NCBI GenBank assembly: GCA_002067745.1
Contig: MVRU01000013.1
Coordinates: 1-45,000 of the forward strand
Direction of reading: 5' to 3'
DNA from: Syntrophus sp. PtaU1.Bin005
GTDB lineage: Bacteria; Desulfobacterota; Syntrophia; Syntrophales; Syntrophaceae
DNA length: 45,000 nucleotides
The translations under genes and the position numbers were made by a program. Below are positions 16,657 through 25,226 of the stretch, piece by piece; position 1 is the stretch's first letter, and each line of letters starts with the position of its first letter. The notes beneath the pieces were generated by a model. It did no database searches and was not told where the DNA came from. It saw only the letters and a program-made list of their open reading frames with translations.

Positions 16657-17286
16657 CTATTTTACAACAACTTCAACTCTGCGGTTAAGCGGTTCTCTTA
16701 TATTTTTCCCTGTTTGAACGGCGGGGTCCCACGCCCCGTGGTACCTGAGCTCCATCGATTCGGAGCGAATGCCGTGGGAGAGGAGCACATCCCGGACCAT
16801 CTCGGCGCGGGCGTAGGACAGTCTCATATTGGTCTCGTCGTCCCCGGTGGCATCCGTGTGGCCGATAATGCTTATTTCATAGAACATCCTCTTGGCATCC
16901 CTATCGCGGATGACGGACAGGAGTCCGGGGATTTGGCTCTTTGACCTGGCCGTCAGCTCTGTTGTGTCATGCAGAAAATAGAACACAAACGTCATCGGCT
17001 CTGAGGGAAGGGCCTTCATGGAACTGCCGAAAAGCAGATCAATTTGGCCCGGGTCCATTCCTTTCGGGTCCGGCAGGCGCTCCCCGGATCCGGTGACTTC
17101 CAGCGCGGCATTTGGAATGTTCAGTGTCCTGGTTCCGCCTTTTGCGGCAACAGTTATTGAACCAACCCCGCCATCGGCATCCTGAAGCAGGACAATGGTC
17201 TCCCGTGGAGTTGCGCAGCCGGATAGAAACGTCAAGGCCAGGAGAACGAAAAGAGATCCCCTGATTTTCCTGCATGCTGTGTTCAT
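16657..17286 (-). CDS. OmpA-family lipoprotein
   Basis: This 209-residue protein has a lipoprotein signal ending in LTFLSGC (lipidated Cys about 24). Its C-terminal OmpA/MotB domain spans about 95-209. EISIIGHTDATGDDETNMRLSYARAEMVRDVL and NRRVEVVV are the peptidoglycan-binding blocks. It would sit in the outer membrane and bind diaminopimelate in the cell wall. It lies between the FecR-like gene and the CHASE2/HD-GYP gene on the same strand, 30 and 9 bases apart, so the three are probably cotranscribed and work in one envelope-sensing pathway (inference). Confidence 0.88.
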   Translation of the reverse strand: MNTACRKIRGSLFVLLALTFLSGCATPRETIVLLQDADGGVGSITVAAKGGTRTLNIPNAALEVTGSGERLPDPKGMDPGQIDLLFGSSMKALPSEPMTFVFYFLHDTTELTARSKSQIPGLLSVIRDRDAKRMFYEISIIGHTDATGDDETNMRLSYARAEMVRDVLLSHGIRSESMELRYHGAWDPAVQTGKNIREPLNRRVEVVVK

Positions 17287-17316
17287 GGCGAAAAACGGTA
17301 ATGGGGGATCCTGGTC

Positions 17317-17769
17317 TTAATCGACTTTAATGTTGTATGTGGTGCCGCGGACGCCGATAACAGACTGGGGAGTCTCAAGGACGACAGCCTCCGGGGAGAG
17401 CTTGGTCATTTTTCCGGAGACAAAGGAGGCGACGCCTTTGGCCAGTCGGTTGACCATGGAAAATTGTCTGAGGGCCGGCTTGAAGACAAACTCCTTCAGT
17501 TCCAGGCGGGAATTCGGCCCAAGGCTTATTCGTGAATGATCCTTGAAAATGATGCCCACGGAACTATCCGCCCCTGTCCGGACGGTATCCCTGGAGTAGA
17601 CGGGAGCGCCTTCCAGGGCCGTTACAACGGTCCCGTTCCGTTCGATGATCACCTCACCTTTGCACTTTCGCAGGCTGCCGGAAGCTTCATCTGAAGCATT
17701 GACGGTCCATGTAAAAGAAAGCATTAGAAAAACCGCAAACAAAACCCGCAGAGATACCGTTTTGTTCAT
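17317..17769 (-). CDS. Secreted FecR-domain protein
   Basis: This 150-residue protein has a cleavable signal peptide (about 1-25, ending in VNAS). A single FecR-like beta domain follows: SRDTVRTGADSSVGIIFKDHSRISLGPNSRLEL and ETPQSVIGVRGTTYNI. Unlike the anti-sigma FecR it has no N-terminal cytoplasmic or membrane part, so it is probably periplasmic. CGGAGG precedes the ATG well. It heads the leftward FecR, OmpA, CHASE2/HD-GYP operon. Its role as a ligand or scaffold for the sensor is inferred from gene order only. Confidence 0.85.
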   Translation of the reverse strand: MNKTVSLRVLFAVFLMLSFTWTVNASDEASGSLRKCKGEVIIERNGTVVTALEGAPVYSRDTVRTGADSSVGIIFKDHSRISLGPNSRLELKEFVFKPALRQFSMVNRLAKGVASFVSGKMTKLSPEAVVLETPQSVIGVRGTTYNIKVD

Positions 17770-18162
17770 ACAAGCCTCCGTTTTTTATCGTCAATTTCTA
17801 AAGGTCCCTGAAGCGCACCATGCTATGGTGTGCGCATAAGATGCATAAATTGAACCCTGATCAGAGACGGCGACGGCTTCGGAGGAGGCCGATTTCTTTC
17901 CAGCGGGTGTTGGGGATTGATGAAGGGGAAGGGGGACCTGGCCCAGATTCCATGTCCTGCCGCAGCGGAGGCAGCGGGGATTGCTCCTGGATGTGTCGGG
18001 GCAGGGAGTGTTTCTTGAGGCTTTGGAAACCTGGGCGGCCTTTTAGCCATCAAAAAAGCCGGTCCTCCCGGCTGAATCGGCATCATGAAGGGGGGGCAAT
18101 CTTGCGGGAGGAAAGGCCCAGCAGGGCAGACTCCTAGCGTTGCCTGCGCCGGGCCCTTTTTC
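17770..18162. other. Intergenic region with an inverted repeat upstream of the FecR operon
   Basis: Apart from the terminator at 18052-18073 this 393-bp gap has no supported gene. GCGCACCAT (17813-17821) pairs with ATGG-TGCGC in 17825-17835 with a two-base bulge. It lies about 45 bases before the FecR start codon, where an operator or leader hairpin would fit. No -35/-10 pair is clear. Confidence 0.45.
18052..18073 (-). terminator. Rho-independent terminator after proB
   Basis: On the minus strand AGCCGG, loop GAGGA, and CCGGCT are followed by six T. It lies about 90 bases past the proB stop and should end the obg-proB transcript. Confidence 0.85.
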
Positions 18163-19305
18163 CTATTTGCGGCTCCGCCGCGTCACTGCCAGGTTGTCAC
18201 GGTGAATGACTTCGTCGTAGTCCTTGTGTCCGAGGACCTGTTCGATTCTTGACGTTCTGAGTCCCATGATCTTCCGGATATCGCCGGCGTTGTAATTGAC
18301 CAGGCCCTTCGCCAGGGGAATACCGTCCCTGTCGACACAGGTGACCGGATCTCCCACGACAAAGTCTCCTTCCACACTGACGATTCCTGAAGGGAGCAGG
18401 CTTTTCCCCTCTTCCAGGATCGCAATGCGTGCACCGTTGTCGATGCTCAGGATGCCCCGGGATCTCAGGGTGAAGGCGATCCAGTATTTCCTGCTGTTGA
18501 GGTGCTCTTTCATTGGCAGAAAGAGGGTGCCCACTTCGTCTCCCTCAAAGATCCGCGACAGGACGTCCTTCTCTTTGCCCGGGGCAATGATGCAGGGGAT
18601 CCCGAAGGCTGTCACCTTTTTGGCTGCCATGACCTTGCTTTTCATCCCTCCCGTTCCGACGGAGGTTCCCTCCTCTGAGGCGGCCGTCTCGATGTCCTCA
18701 GTGATTTCCCGGACAAGGGGAATGAGGCGGGCGTCCTTGAATTCAGCCGGATTGCGGTCATAGAGCCCGGGCGTGCTGGTCAAATTGATCAGCATCTGGG
18801 CTTCGATGATGTTGGCGATCATGGCGGCAAGGTTGTCGTTGTCGCCGAACTTGATCTCGTCGATGGCCACCGTGTCGTTTTCATTGATGATGGCGATGAC
18901 GCCCCATTCCATCAGCGTGGAAAGTGTGTTGCGCACGTTGAGGAAGCGCCGGCGATCGGTCAGATCGCTCATGGTGAGGAGGATCTGCGCGACATAAAGG
19001 CCGTGCTTCCCGAAGTCGTTGGAGTAAACACGCATCAATCGGCCCTGCCCGATGGCGGCCGCCGCCTGCTTCTGGGGGATGCTCCTCAACGCCGCGGTTA
19101 TGCCGAGGCGATGTTTTCCGGAGGCAATGGCTCCCGATGTGACCAGGACGACCTGAAAACCCTTCCGGGTCAGGGCGGCAATCTGATCCACAAGATGCTG
19201 GATGATCTCCAGGTCCAGGCCGTCAGCCCCTGTGAGTACGGCGCTGCCTATTTTGATCAGGACTCTTTTTACATTTTTCAGCACATCTTCCCTGTTCTCA
19301 TTCAT
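18163..19305 (-). CDS. proB: Glutamate 5-kinase
   Basis: ProB phosphorylates glutamate as the first step of proline synthesis. The amino acid kinase domain (about 10-265) shows VLIKIGSAVLT, VLVTSGAIASG, INENDTVAIDEIKFGDNDNLAAMIA and GGMKSKVMAAK. A C-terminal PUA domain (about 285-375) gives the usual 380-residue length. The ATG at 19305 overlaps the obg stop by 8 bases, which suggests translational coupling; an in-frame TTG ten codons upstream is the alternative. proA is not in the window. Coupling of proB behind obg is common in deltaproteobacteria. Confidence 0.96.
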   Translation of the reverse strand: MNENREDVLKNVKRVLIKIGSAVLTGADGLDLEIIQHLVDQIAALTRKGFQVVLVTSGAIASGKHRLGITAALRSIPQKQAAAAIGQGRLMRVYSNDFGKHGLYVAQILLTMSDLTDRRRFLNVRNTLSTLMEWGVIAIINENDTVAIDEIKFGDNDNLAAMIANIIEAQMLINLTSTPGLYDRNPAEFKDARLIPLVREITEDIETAASEEGTSVGTGGMKSKVMAAKKVTAFGIPCIIAPGKEKDVLSRIFEGDEVGTLFLPMKEHLNSRKYWIAFTLRSRGILSIDNGARIAILEEGKSLLPSGIVSVEGDFVVGDPVTCVDRDGIPLAKGLVNYNAGDIRKIMGLRTSRIEQVLGHKDYDEVIHRDNLAVTRRSRK

Positions 19306-20326
19306 GTTCTTCTGCCTGTTTTCTAATATTTCCAAGAGCTTCTCCGATCTTGTTCAGCAGGGCGGGGATGCCGTCGCCGGTCGCGGCGGAGAAAGGATAA
19401 ACAGCGATGCCATGTTCCGCAAAGATCATAAGGGTATCGTCCAGTTTCTGTTGGGTGGCCGGCAGATCCGTCTTGTTGATGGCTACAATCTGGGGTTTCA
19501 GGATCAGGCTGGCGCTGTAGGAGGCCAACTCGGAATTGATGACTTCAAAATCGCGCCAGCCGCCGTCGGATTCCTCCCGTGAAATGTCAAGGATGTGAAG
19601 CAGCAGGGACGTTCTCTCGATATGGCGGAGGAACTGGATTCCCATGCCAACTCCCTCGTGCGCCCCCTCGATAAGACCGGGGATATCTGCCAGGACGAAG
19701 GTTTGAAAATCGTCGCCGAAGCGGACGACGCCGAGATGAGGTGTCAGTGTGGTAAAAGGATAATCGGCGATTTTCGGGCGGGCTGCGGATACTCTGGAGA
19801 TGAAGGTGGATTTCCCGACATTGGGCAACCCGATGATTCCCACATCGGCAAGCAGCTTGAGCTCCAGTTGGATCCAACACTCTTCGCCGGGGATTCCAGG
19901 CTGGGCAAACCGGGGGGCCCGATTGGTCGCGGTGGCGAACCGGGCATTACCGCGTCCGCCGATGCCTCCGTGAGCGACGACATACCTCTGGCCCTCCTGG
20001 ACGAGATCGGCCAGCACCTCTCCGGATTCGACATCCATCACCAGTGTGCCGACCGGAACGGGAACGATGAGATCGGGAGCGCTCCGACCCGTCCGGTTGC
20101 TTCCTTCGCCATGGCCTCCGCTTTTGGCCACGTGGTGCTGGTTGTATTTCAGGCTCAGCAGGGTATTGTGGCTTGCGGAGGCCAGCAGAACCACGTCGCC
20201 TCCCTTTCCGCCGTCGCCGCCGTTTGGGCCACCGAAGGGAACGTACTTCTCTCTGCGGAAGCTGATGCAGCCCCTGCCTCCGTCTCCGGCCCTTACGTAG
20301 ATCTTTGCTTCATCAATGAATTTCAT
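19298..20326 (-). CDS. obg: Obg/CgtA GTPase
   Basis: Obg is an essential GTPase involved in 50S ribosome assembly and stress control. MKFIDEAKIYVRAGDGGRGCISFRREKYVP is the start of the Gly-rich Obg fold (1-158). The G domain follows with GLPNVGKST (G1), a switch region TTLTPHLGVV, DIPGLIEGAHEG and NKTD. The start at 20326 is chosen because it begins the conserved Obg fold; the frame upstream runs through a terminator hairpin. The protein is 342 residues, without a long C-terminal extension. It follows rplU and rpmA in the standard order. Confidence 0.97.
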   Translation of the reverse strand: MKFIDEAKIYVRAGDGGRGCISFRREKYVPFGGPNGGDGGKGGDVVLLASASHNTLLSLKYNQHHVAKSGGHGEGSNRTGRSAPDLIVPVPVGTLVMDVESGEVLADLVQEGQRYVVAHGGIGGRGNARFATATNRAPRFAQPGIPGEECWIQLELKLLADVGIIGLPNVGKSTFISRVSAARPKIADYPFTTLTPHLGVVRFGDDFQTFVLADIPGLIEGAHEGVGMGIQFLRHIERTSLLLHILDISREESDGGWRDFEVINSELASYSASLILKPQIVAINKTDLPATQQKLDDTLMIFAEHGIAVYPFSAATGDGIPALLNKIGEALGNIRKQAEEHE

Positions 20327-20401
20327 GAGGAATTCTGGCTTTTCTGCCTGAACGTGCCCTGGAGCGATGCGAACGGCTTCCGGCTGCCGAGGCAGCCCCC
20401 G

Positions 20402-20430
20402 AAAATAAAAAGGCACTGAAACAGTGCCTT
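20402..20430 (-). terminator. Terminator between rpmA and obg
   Basis: On the minus strand AAGGCACTG, loop TTT, and CAGTGCCTT form a perfect 9-bp stem followed by TTTTATTTT. It separates the ribosomal protein genes from obg, so expression of obg would depend on read-through or its own promoter. Confidence 0.9.
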
Positions 20431-20554
20431 CATCTTCTTTGCGCGGCAACCAGCCCGTTATCTATTCCTGCTGACAGACTATCTCAAACCTTTACGGCAA
20501 CCTGCATTCCGGATTCCGGAAACGCTCGGGACCCTCCAGCACAACAACGGGCTT

Positions 20555-20812
20555 TCAGGCTGCTTCGTAAACACTGACTTTCTTTCTTTTCTTGTCGTAC
20601 CGTTCAAATTTCACCACGCCATCGATCAGAGAATAGAGGGTGTAATCCTTGCCCATGCCGACGTTGTTGCCGGGATGAATTTTGGTCCCCAGCTGACGAA
20701 TGATGATGGACCCTGCATGAATGCTCTGGCCGCCGTACACCTTGACCCCGCGCCTCTGGGAATTGCTGTCTCTGCCGTTCCGGGAACTTCCCTGTCCTTT
20801 CTTGTGTGCCAT
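20555..20812 (-). CDS. rpmA: 50S ribosomal protein L27
   Basis: The 85-residue L27 starts [18 protein letters not shown], continues with [14 protein letters not shown] and ends in a lysine-rich tail. L27 lies near the peptidyl transferase centre of the 50S subunit and its N-terminus reaches the P-site tRNA. The sequence begins directly with MAHKKG, with no cleavable Firmicutes-type N-terminal extension. It is 12 bases downstream of rplU in the usual rplU-rpmA pair. Confidence 0.98.
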   Translation of the reverse strand: MAHKKGQGSSRNGRDSNSQRRGVKVYGGQSIHAGSIIIRQLGTKIHPGNNVGMGKDYTLYSLIDGVVKFERYDKKRKKVSVYEAA

Positions 20813-20824
20813 GACGCCCTCCGC

Positions 20825-21142
20825 TTAAACCGAAATTTCCTTGATTCTCATCTGTGTCAGTTGCTGGCGATGCCCCGTTTTCTTATGGAAGCCCTTTCGC
20901 CTTTTCCTCTTGAAAACATAAATCTTCGGACCTTTGGTCTGGGAGACGATTTCACCGACAACTTTCGCGCCTTCCACAACAGGCGTTCCCACCCGGACCT
21001 CTCCTTCCCTTGCTACCATCAGCACACAGTCGAAGACCACGCTATCTCCTTTGCCGCCATCGAGCTTTTCAACGGTCAGCAATTCTCCTTCTGAAACCCT
21101 GTGTTGTTTCCCGCCTGTCCTGATAACTGCATACATATCCAT
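20825..21142 (-). CDS. rplU: 50S ribosomal protein L21
   Basis: The 105-residue L21 has the family start [18 protein letters not shown] and ends in the conserved [21 protein letters not shown] block that contacts 23S rRNA. AAGGA precedes two in-frame ATG codons (21142 and 21136); the second would match the usual MYAVI start exactly. A consensus promoter lies just upstream, so this is the first gene of the rplU-rpmA unit. Confidence 0.98.
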   Translation of the reverse strand: MDMYAVIRTGGKQHRVSEGELLTVEKLDGGKGDSVVFDCVLMVAREGEVRVGTPVVEGAKVVGEIVSQTKGPKIYVFKRKRRKGFHKKTGHRQQLTQMRIKEISV

Positions 21143-21177
21143 GTCATCCTTCTTATCAGTTAAAATTTGAATTGATG

Positions 21178-21205
21178 ATTATAAAAATATTGCCGTATTT
21201 GTCAA
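21178..21205 (-). promoter_or_regulatory. Consensus sigma-70 promoter of rplU-rpmA
   Basis: On the minus strand a perfect TTGACA (21205-21200), a 16-base spacer and a perfect TATAAT (21183-21178) lie upstream of rplU. Transcription would start near 21171. Confidence 0.85.
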
Positions 21206-21227
21206 TCCTTTTGTTGAGGGGCCAGTG

Positions 21228-21248
21228 AAAATTTCCGGAAACGCCGGA
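21228..21248 (-). terminator. Possible weak terminator of radical SAM gene
   Basis: On the minus strand TCCGG, loop CGTTT, and CCGGA are followed by AATTTT. The stem is only 5 bp. It lies 15 bases past the stop of the radical SAM gene. Confidence 0.4.
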
Positions 21249-21262
21249 TGATTTCCATCCCA

Positions 21263-23755
21263 TTACGGGGAAAACAAGGTTTCCAGCTTTCGGAGCTCCA
21301 TCAGCGGTACGATGTCTCGCTCGAATTCGAGCACCTCGGTGAGAATTTCGCCCGGCTTGACCCCCCCCTCCGATCCGAAGAGCAGCCGGAGTCTCAGCGT
21401 TCCGCATTCTTTTGAAAGTTCAAGAGCCTCCACCAGGGGACGGATGTCACGGACGATCTTCCGGCCCTTTTTTTCTCGAAGGATCGAAAAGGAGGATGCC
21501 TCCCGGAATTCAGCCGCTTTCTGCTCCACCCGGGGCCATGGAACGTCAGCCGCCAGGCGTTCCGGCACGGTGATTTCGTAGACGAACCCGCGAATGGTGT
21601 CTGAAAGGGACGGGGTCCCCGGAAGGATTTCCGTCATTTCCACCACTTCCAGCCCTTCGGGAAGACCGGAATTGATCGCTGCGGCAAGGTCCCCCGGCCC
21701 TGAAGAGAGGTTCCGAAGATGAATATCGGCATACTCCCCTTCGCTTTCCATGCCGACGGCCGTGGCAAAGGCAAAAGAAATCTTCGGATGAGGATGGAAG
21801 CCTTCGGTAAAGACAAAGGTCGAACCCGTTTTTTTGATGGCCCGGATCAGGGCTTCCGTGATTTCCAGGTGGGACAGCAGCCTGGCCCTTCCCAGTTTCC
21901 GGAAAATCATCCGGAGGCATGAGGCCGGAACATGCGGCTCCCGTTCCTGGCCGGGCCGGCCGGTAGCGGCTTCACAAGGCTTCTGCTGTTCGGTGTGCGC
22001 CTTTTCGATCCGGAATTCCTTGAAATCGCAGACGCCGCATTGGCGGCAGGCCCCGTTCCGGCAGTCCTCCGTCAACGTGCCGGAAAGGGAATTCTGGAGT
22101 TCCTGGAGCAGAAAATCCCTGCTCACGCCGCAGTCTATGGAATCCCACGGCAGGGCCTCGTCGAAGGTGCGCTCCCTGAGATAGGCGTCCGCCGAGATGT
22201 CCAGGTCCTCCATGGCCTGCTCCCAGAGATCGAACTGCAGTTGATCGCTCCAGCCGTCAAACCGCCCGCCGAGACGAAACACCCTTTCGATGAGATTTCC
22301 TAGGGACTGGTCCCCCCGGGAGAAGAGCCCCTCAAGCAGGCTCATCCGGCGGTCGTGGAGCTTGACGCTGATGCTGCGGCTGCGGACGGCTTTTCTCACA
22401 TACTGCTGCCTCTCCGCAATTTCGTCCATCCCGATCTGTCGGTGCCATTGAAAGGGTGTGTGAGGCTTGGGGATGAAGGTCGAAAGGCTCAGGGTAACCT
22501 GCCCCCGGTTCCGGGCCTGCCTCAGGACCCTGTGCCCCAGTTCGACGATGCTGTCCAGATCCTCTTCCCGTTCAGACGGGAGGCCGATCATGAAATACAG
22601 CTTCACAGCCTTCCAGCCGGCGTCAAAAACCTGGGCCGTCGTGGCCAGGAGGTCCTCTTCCGTATTGCCCTTGTTGATAACGTTCCGCAGGCGCTGGGTT
22701 CCCGCCTCCGGAGCCAGGGTGAAACTCGTCTTGCGCACCTTGCGGATGCCTTCGATGAGCGTCCGCGTGAGGGTTTCCGATCGGAGAGAGGGGAGGGACA
22801 GGGCAATCCGGCGGTCGTAATACCGGTTCATGAGCCGGATCAGCAGATCCTCGATCCTGCTGTAATCGCCGGAGCTGAGAGACAGAAGGGACAGTTCGTC
22901 ATAGCCCGTGGAGGCGAGCTGCTCCTCTGCTGAAATCTCCAGGGTGTGCAGATTCCTCTCCCGGACGGGCCTCCAGACCATTCCGGCCTGGCAGAACCGG
23001 CATCCCCTGGTGCATCCCCTGGCGATTTCCAGGGTGATGCGGTCATGAATGGTTTTCATCAAAGGGACCACGGGAGCTGACGGCATCCGCCATGAATCGA
23101 GATCGGACACGATCCGTTTGCGGATCCTCCGGCCTGAAACATGTGTGGGAACATAAATGCCGGGAATGGACGCGAGCTGCTCCAGCCGTCGGTTCCGGTC
23201 ATATTTCCCGGCCTTTGCCTGTCTCAGGGCTGCGGCGATTTCGGAGATCACCTCCTCGCCTTCGCCGATCACGAAAGCGTCAATGAAAGGTGCCATCGGG
23301 GCGGGATTGAATGTGCAGGGTCCGCCGGCGATAACGAGGGGGGCGTCCTGAGAGCGCTCGGAACACCGCAGGGGAATGCCGCCGAGCTCCAGCATATTGA
23401 GGACATTGGTATAGGACAATTCATATTGAAGTGAGAATCCGACCAGATCGAACGCCGACAGGGGCGTTCGGGATTCCAGCGTCGTCAGCGCAAGCCCGTG
23501 GGTGCGCAGCACTTTTTCCATGTCCGGCCAGGGGGCGTAGCATCGTTCGGCGGCCACATCGGGGTAACCGTTTAGGATTGCGTAGAGAATCTGAAGGCCC
23601 AGATGGGACATGCCGACCTCGTAAGTGTCGGGAAAGGCCAGCGCGATGCGGACGGAGCAGGAGCCCGGATCCTTTCGGATGGAATTGACTTCTCCCCCGA
23701 GATAACGGCTCGGTTTGGAAACCAAGGCAAGAAGCTCTTCCTGGTTTATTGACAA
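21263..23755 (-). CDS. TIGR03960-family radical SAM protein fused to DUF2344
   Basis: This 830-residue protein has a B12-binding-like N-terminal domain (SVRIALAFPDTYEVGMSHLGLQ). Its radical SAM core carries the cluster motif CTRGCRFC (CxxxCxxC) near residue 250. A C-terminal domain of about 210 residues (FRKLGRARLLSHLEITEALIRAIKKTG) matches DUF2344/TIGR03936. Proteins of this fused type sit next to rplU-rpmA, often with an RNase G/E gene, in many deltaproteobacteria and clostridia, but their substrate is unknown. A Cys cluster (CRNGACRQCGVC) near 575 may bind a second iron-sulfur cluster. The start is a TTG (23755) with GGGAG upstream. A role in ribosome or RNA modification is only suggested by gene order. 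Confidence 0.88.
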   Translation of the reverse strand: MSINQEELLALVSKPSRYLGGEVNSIRKDPGSCSVRIALAFPDTYEVGMSHLGLQILYAILNGYPDVAAERCYAPWPDMEKVLRTHGLALTTLESRTPLSAFDLVGFSLQYELSYTNVLNMLELGGIPLRCSERSQDAPLVIAGGPCTFNPAPMAPFIDAFVIGEGEEVISEIAAALRQAKAGKYDRNRRLEQLASIPGIYVPTHVSGRRIRKRIVSDLDSWRMPSAPVVPLMKTIHDRITLEIARGCTRGCRFCQAGMVWRPVRERNLHTLEISAEEQLASTGYDELSLLSLSSGDYSRIEDLLIRLMNRYYDRRIALSLPSLRSETLTRTLIEGIRKVRKTSFTLAPEAGTQRLRNVINKGNTEEDLLATTAQVFDAGWKAVKLYFMIGLPSEREEDLDSIVELGHRVLRQARNRGQVTLSLSTFIPKPHTPFQWHRQIGMDEIAERQQYVRKAVRSRSISVKLHDRRMSLLEGLFSRGDQSLGNLIERVFRLGGRFDGWSDQLQFDLWEQAMEDLDISADAYLRERTFDEALPWDSIDCGVSRDFLLQELQNSLSGTLTEDCRNGACRQCGVCDFKEFRIEKAHTEQQKPCEAATGRPGQEREPHVPASCLRMIFRKLGRARLLSHLEITEALIRAIKKTGSTFVFTEGFHPHPKISFAFATAVGMESEGEYADIHLRNLSSGPGDLAAAINSGLPEGLEVVEMTEILPGTPSLSDTIRGFVYEITVPERLAADVPWPRVEQKAAEFREASSFSILREKKGRKIVRDIRPLVEALELSKECGTLRLRLLFGSEGGVKPGEILTEVLEFERDIVPLMELRKLETLFSP

Positions 23756-23770
23756 TTCTCGATGCTCCCT

Positions 23771-24166
23771 TCAGATTCCCTTTTCAAGGTATTCCCGGTA
23801 CCGATAGGGATTATTGAGAATTTCCCTGTGTTTTGAACGGGCGAACTGTTCCGGAAAGGTGGCCCGGGAGAGATAGGACAGGGCATCGGCCTTGAAGGTT
23901 TCCAGGAGCTCCTGGAATACGGTCCCGGCGTCCCGCGTCTTGACGAAGGTCCGTTCCTTTCTGTATTCGTACGGCATTTCCTTTCCGAAGACGGAGGTCG
24001 TCAGTCTGTAATGGTCCGATTCCAGAAAATAGTCTGCCTTCAGCTCCATCTGGATCGTCACGATCAGGATGACGCTCGTCGTATCAGCCGCAATGACCCG
24101 CGAGGCATCCCAGATGTGCATGGTCAGTCCGTTGGGCAGGTTGATTTCTTCAATTTGTCGTTTCAT
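23771..24166 (-). CDS. Conserved-looking hypothetical protein
   Basis: With the ATG at 24166 (AAGGACACC about 10 bases upstream) the protein has 131 residues; in-frame ATGs at 24214 and 24250 are alternatives. It reads IEEINLPNGLTMHIWDASRVIAADTTSVILIV near the start, then EMPYEYRKERTFVKT and ends in a helical, charged tail. I do not recognise the family. There is no signal peptide, membrane helix or cysteine cluster. It lies 15 bases upstream of the radical SAM gene start on the same strand, so it is likely cotranscribed with it. Confidence 0.65.
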   Translation of the reverse strand: MKRQIEEINLPNGLTMHIWDASRVIAADTTSVILIVTIQMELKADYFLESDHYRLTTSVFGKEMPYEYRKERTFVKTRDAGTVFQELLETFKADALSYLSRATFPEQFARSKHREILNNPYRYREYLEKGI

Positions 24167-24254
24167 GGTTGATGGTGTCCTTACGTTTCCTGTTTCGAAA
24201 ATACTGGAATTCATCTTTTCCGTTCTTTTCGAGAGCTGACTCCTTATCATCTTT

Positions 24255-25133
24255 ATGCTTGACCTGCAAATCCATTCCTCTTATAGTCCCTTTTCATCCA
24301 TGGAAGCCGAAAATTCGAACCCAGACAACACCTTTGTTCATCTTTGTCAGCCGGATTCCTGCAAGTCCTGCGGCGCCTGCTGCGGATTGTACAATTATGC
24401 CGAAAGCGGCCGAGAATCGTTGATTTGCCGGTTGCGCTGGCGAACCGCGCTTTTTCCCGAGATCGTGAAAAGTCCGGGCGATCTGGATCACTATTCGAAC
24501 CTGGTCCGCAGCTCGGAAGATCAGGCCCGCCGCTATGAGGTGATTTACTGCTGTGAATACCTTGGTTTTCTTGATCCCGGAGAGAAGCGGGTCGGTTGCC
24601 TTCTTCACCCCCTTCAGAACGGCGGCGTGGATCTTCGGGGCGTTTCATTCTACGGCCGGGAGCTCTGTGACGGCCATTTCTGCCCCAGTTACACGTATCT
24701 GACGAAAGAGGAAAAACTGGCGCTGATTTTCGTCCTGGACGACTGGTATCTCTACGGACTGTGCGTGACGGATATCGATCTTGTAAAATCCTACTTCCGC
24801 ATGGTCGGTGACCGTCTCCTGGAGACGCCCCACCCGGAAAAAATGAAATCGGAACCCCTGCGGAAGATCGTTCGGGAGTTTTTCGAGCTGAAGCTGGCCT
24901 GGCCGTACAGCGATCCGGCGGTGAACCGGCTGGGAAAGTATTTTTTTGACGGATCCGAGTACAGGATTGATCGCATAGATTATGAAGCCCTGGGATGCAA
25001 AACGTCACGCTTCGATTCCATCCTTCTGAGCCTTTCCTCCCGTTTTACAGGCAGGGACGAACTTCTGGCCGCCGAGAAGATTCTTCAAGGACACATCGAT
25101 GCCTTCGTCGAGGCTTATTCCGCCTCGCGCTGA
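24255..25133 (+). CDS. Hypothetical protein with CxxCxxCC cluster
   Basis: This 292-residue protein has CKSCGACCG near residue 36, followed by further cysteines (YCCEYLGF near 98, GCLLHP near 116 and CDGHFCPSY near 137). The CxxCxxCC arrangement recalls the YkgJ-type zinc- or iron-sulfur-binding proteins. The C-terminal half has no cysteine cluster. No family function is known to me. The start is uncertain: neither the ATG at 24255 nor the one at 24300 has a clear ribosome-binding site. It is divergent from the preceding hypothetical gene and 93 bases before the hpt start. Confidence 0.7.
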   Translation: MLDLQIHSSYSPFSSMEAENSNPDNTFVHLCQPDSCKSCGACCGLYNYAESGRESLICRLRWRTALFPEIVKSPGDLDHYSNLVRSSEDQARRYEVIYCCEYLGFLDPGEKRVGCLLHPLQNGGVDLRGVSFYGRELCDGHFCPSYTYLTKEEKLALIFVLDDWYLYGLCVTDIDLVKSYFRMVGDRLLETPHPEKMKSEPLRKIVREFFELKLAWPYSDPAVNRLGKYFFDGSEYRIDRIDYEALGCKTSRFDSILLSLSSRFTGRDELLAAEKILQGHIDAFVEAYSASR

Positions 25134-25226
25134 CATTCCGTTGCGCCGTCTTCCTGCGGACAGAATAAAAAGGAGTGGGCTGATTCCTGAGTGATATGAT
25201 TTTTGCTTGAGAGCTCTATTGTAATT

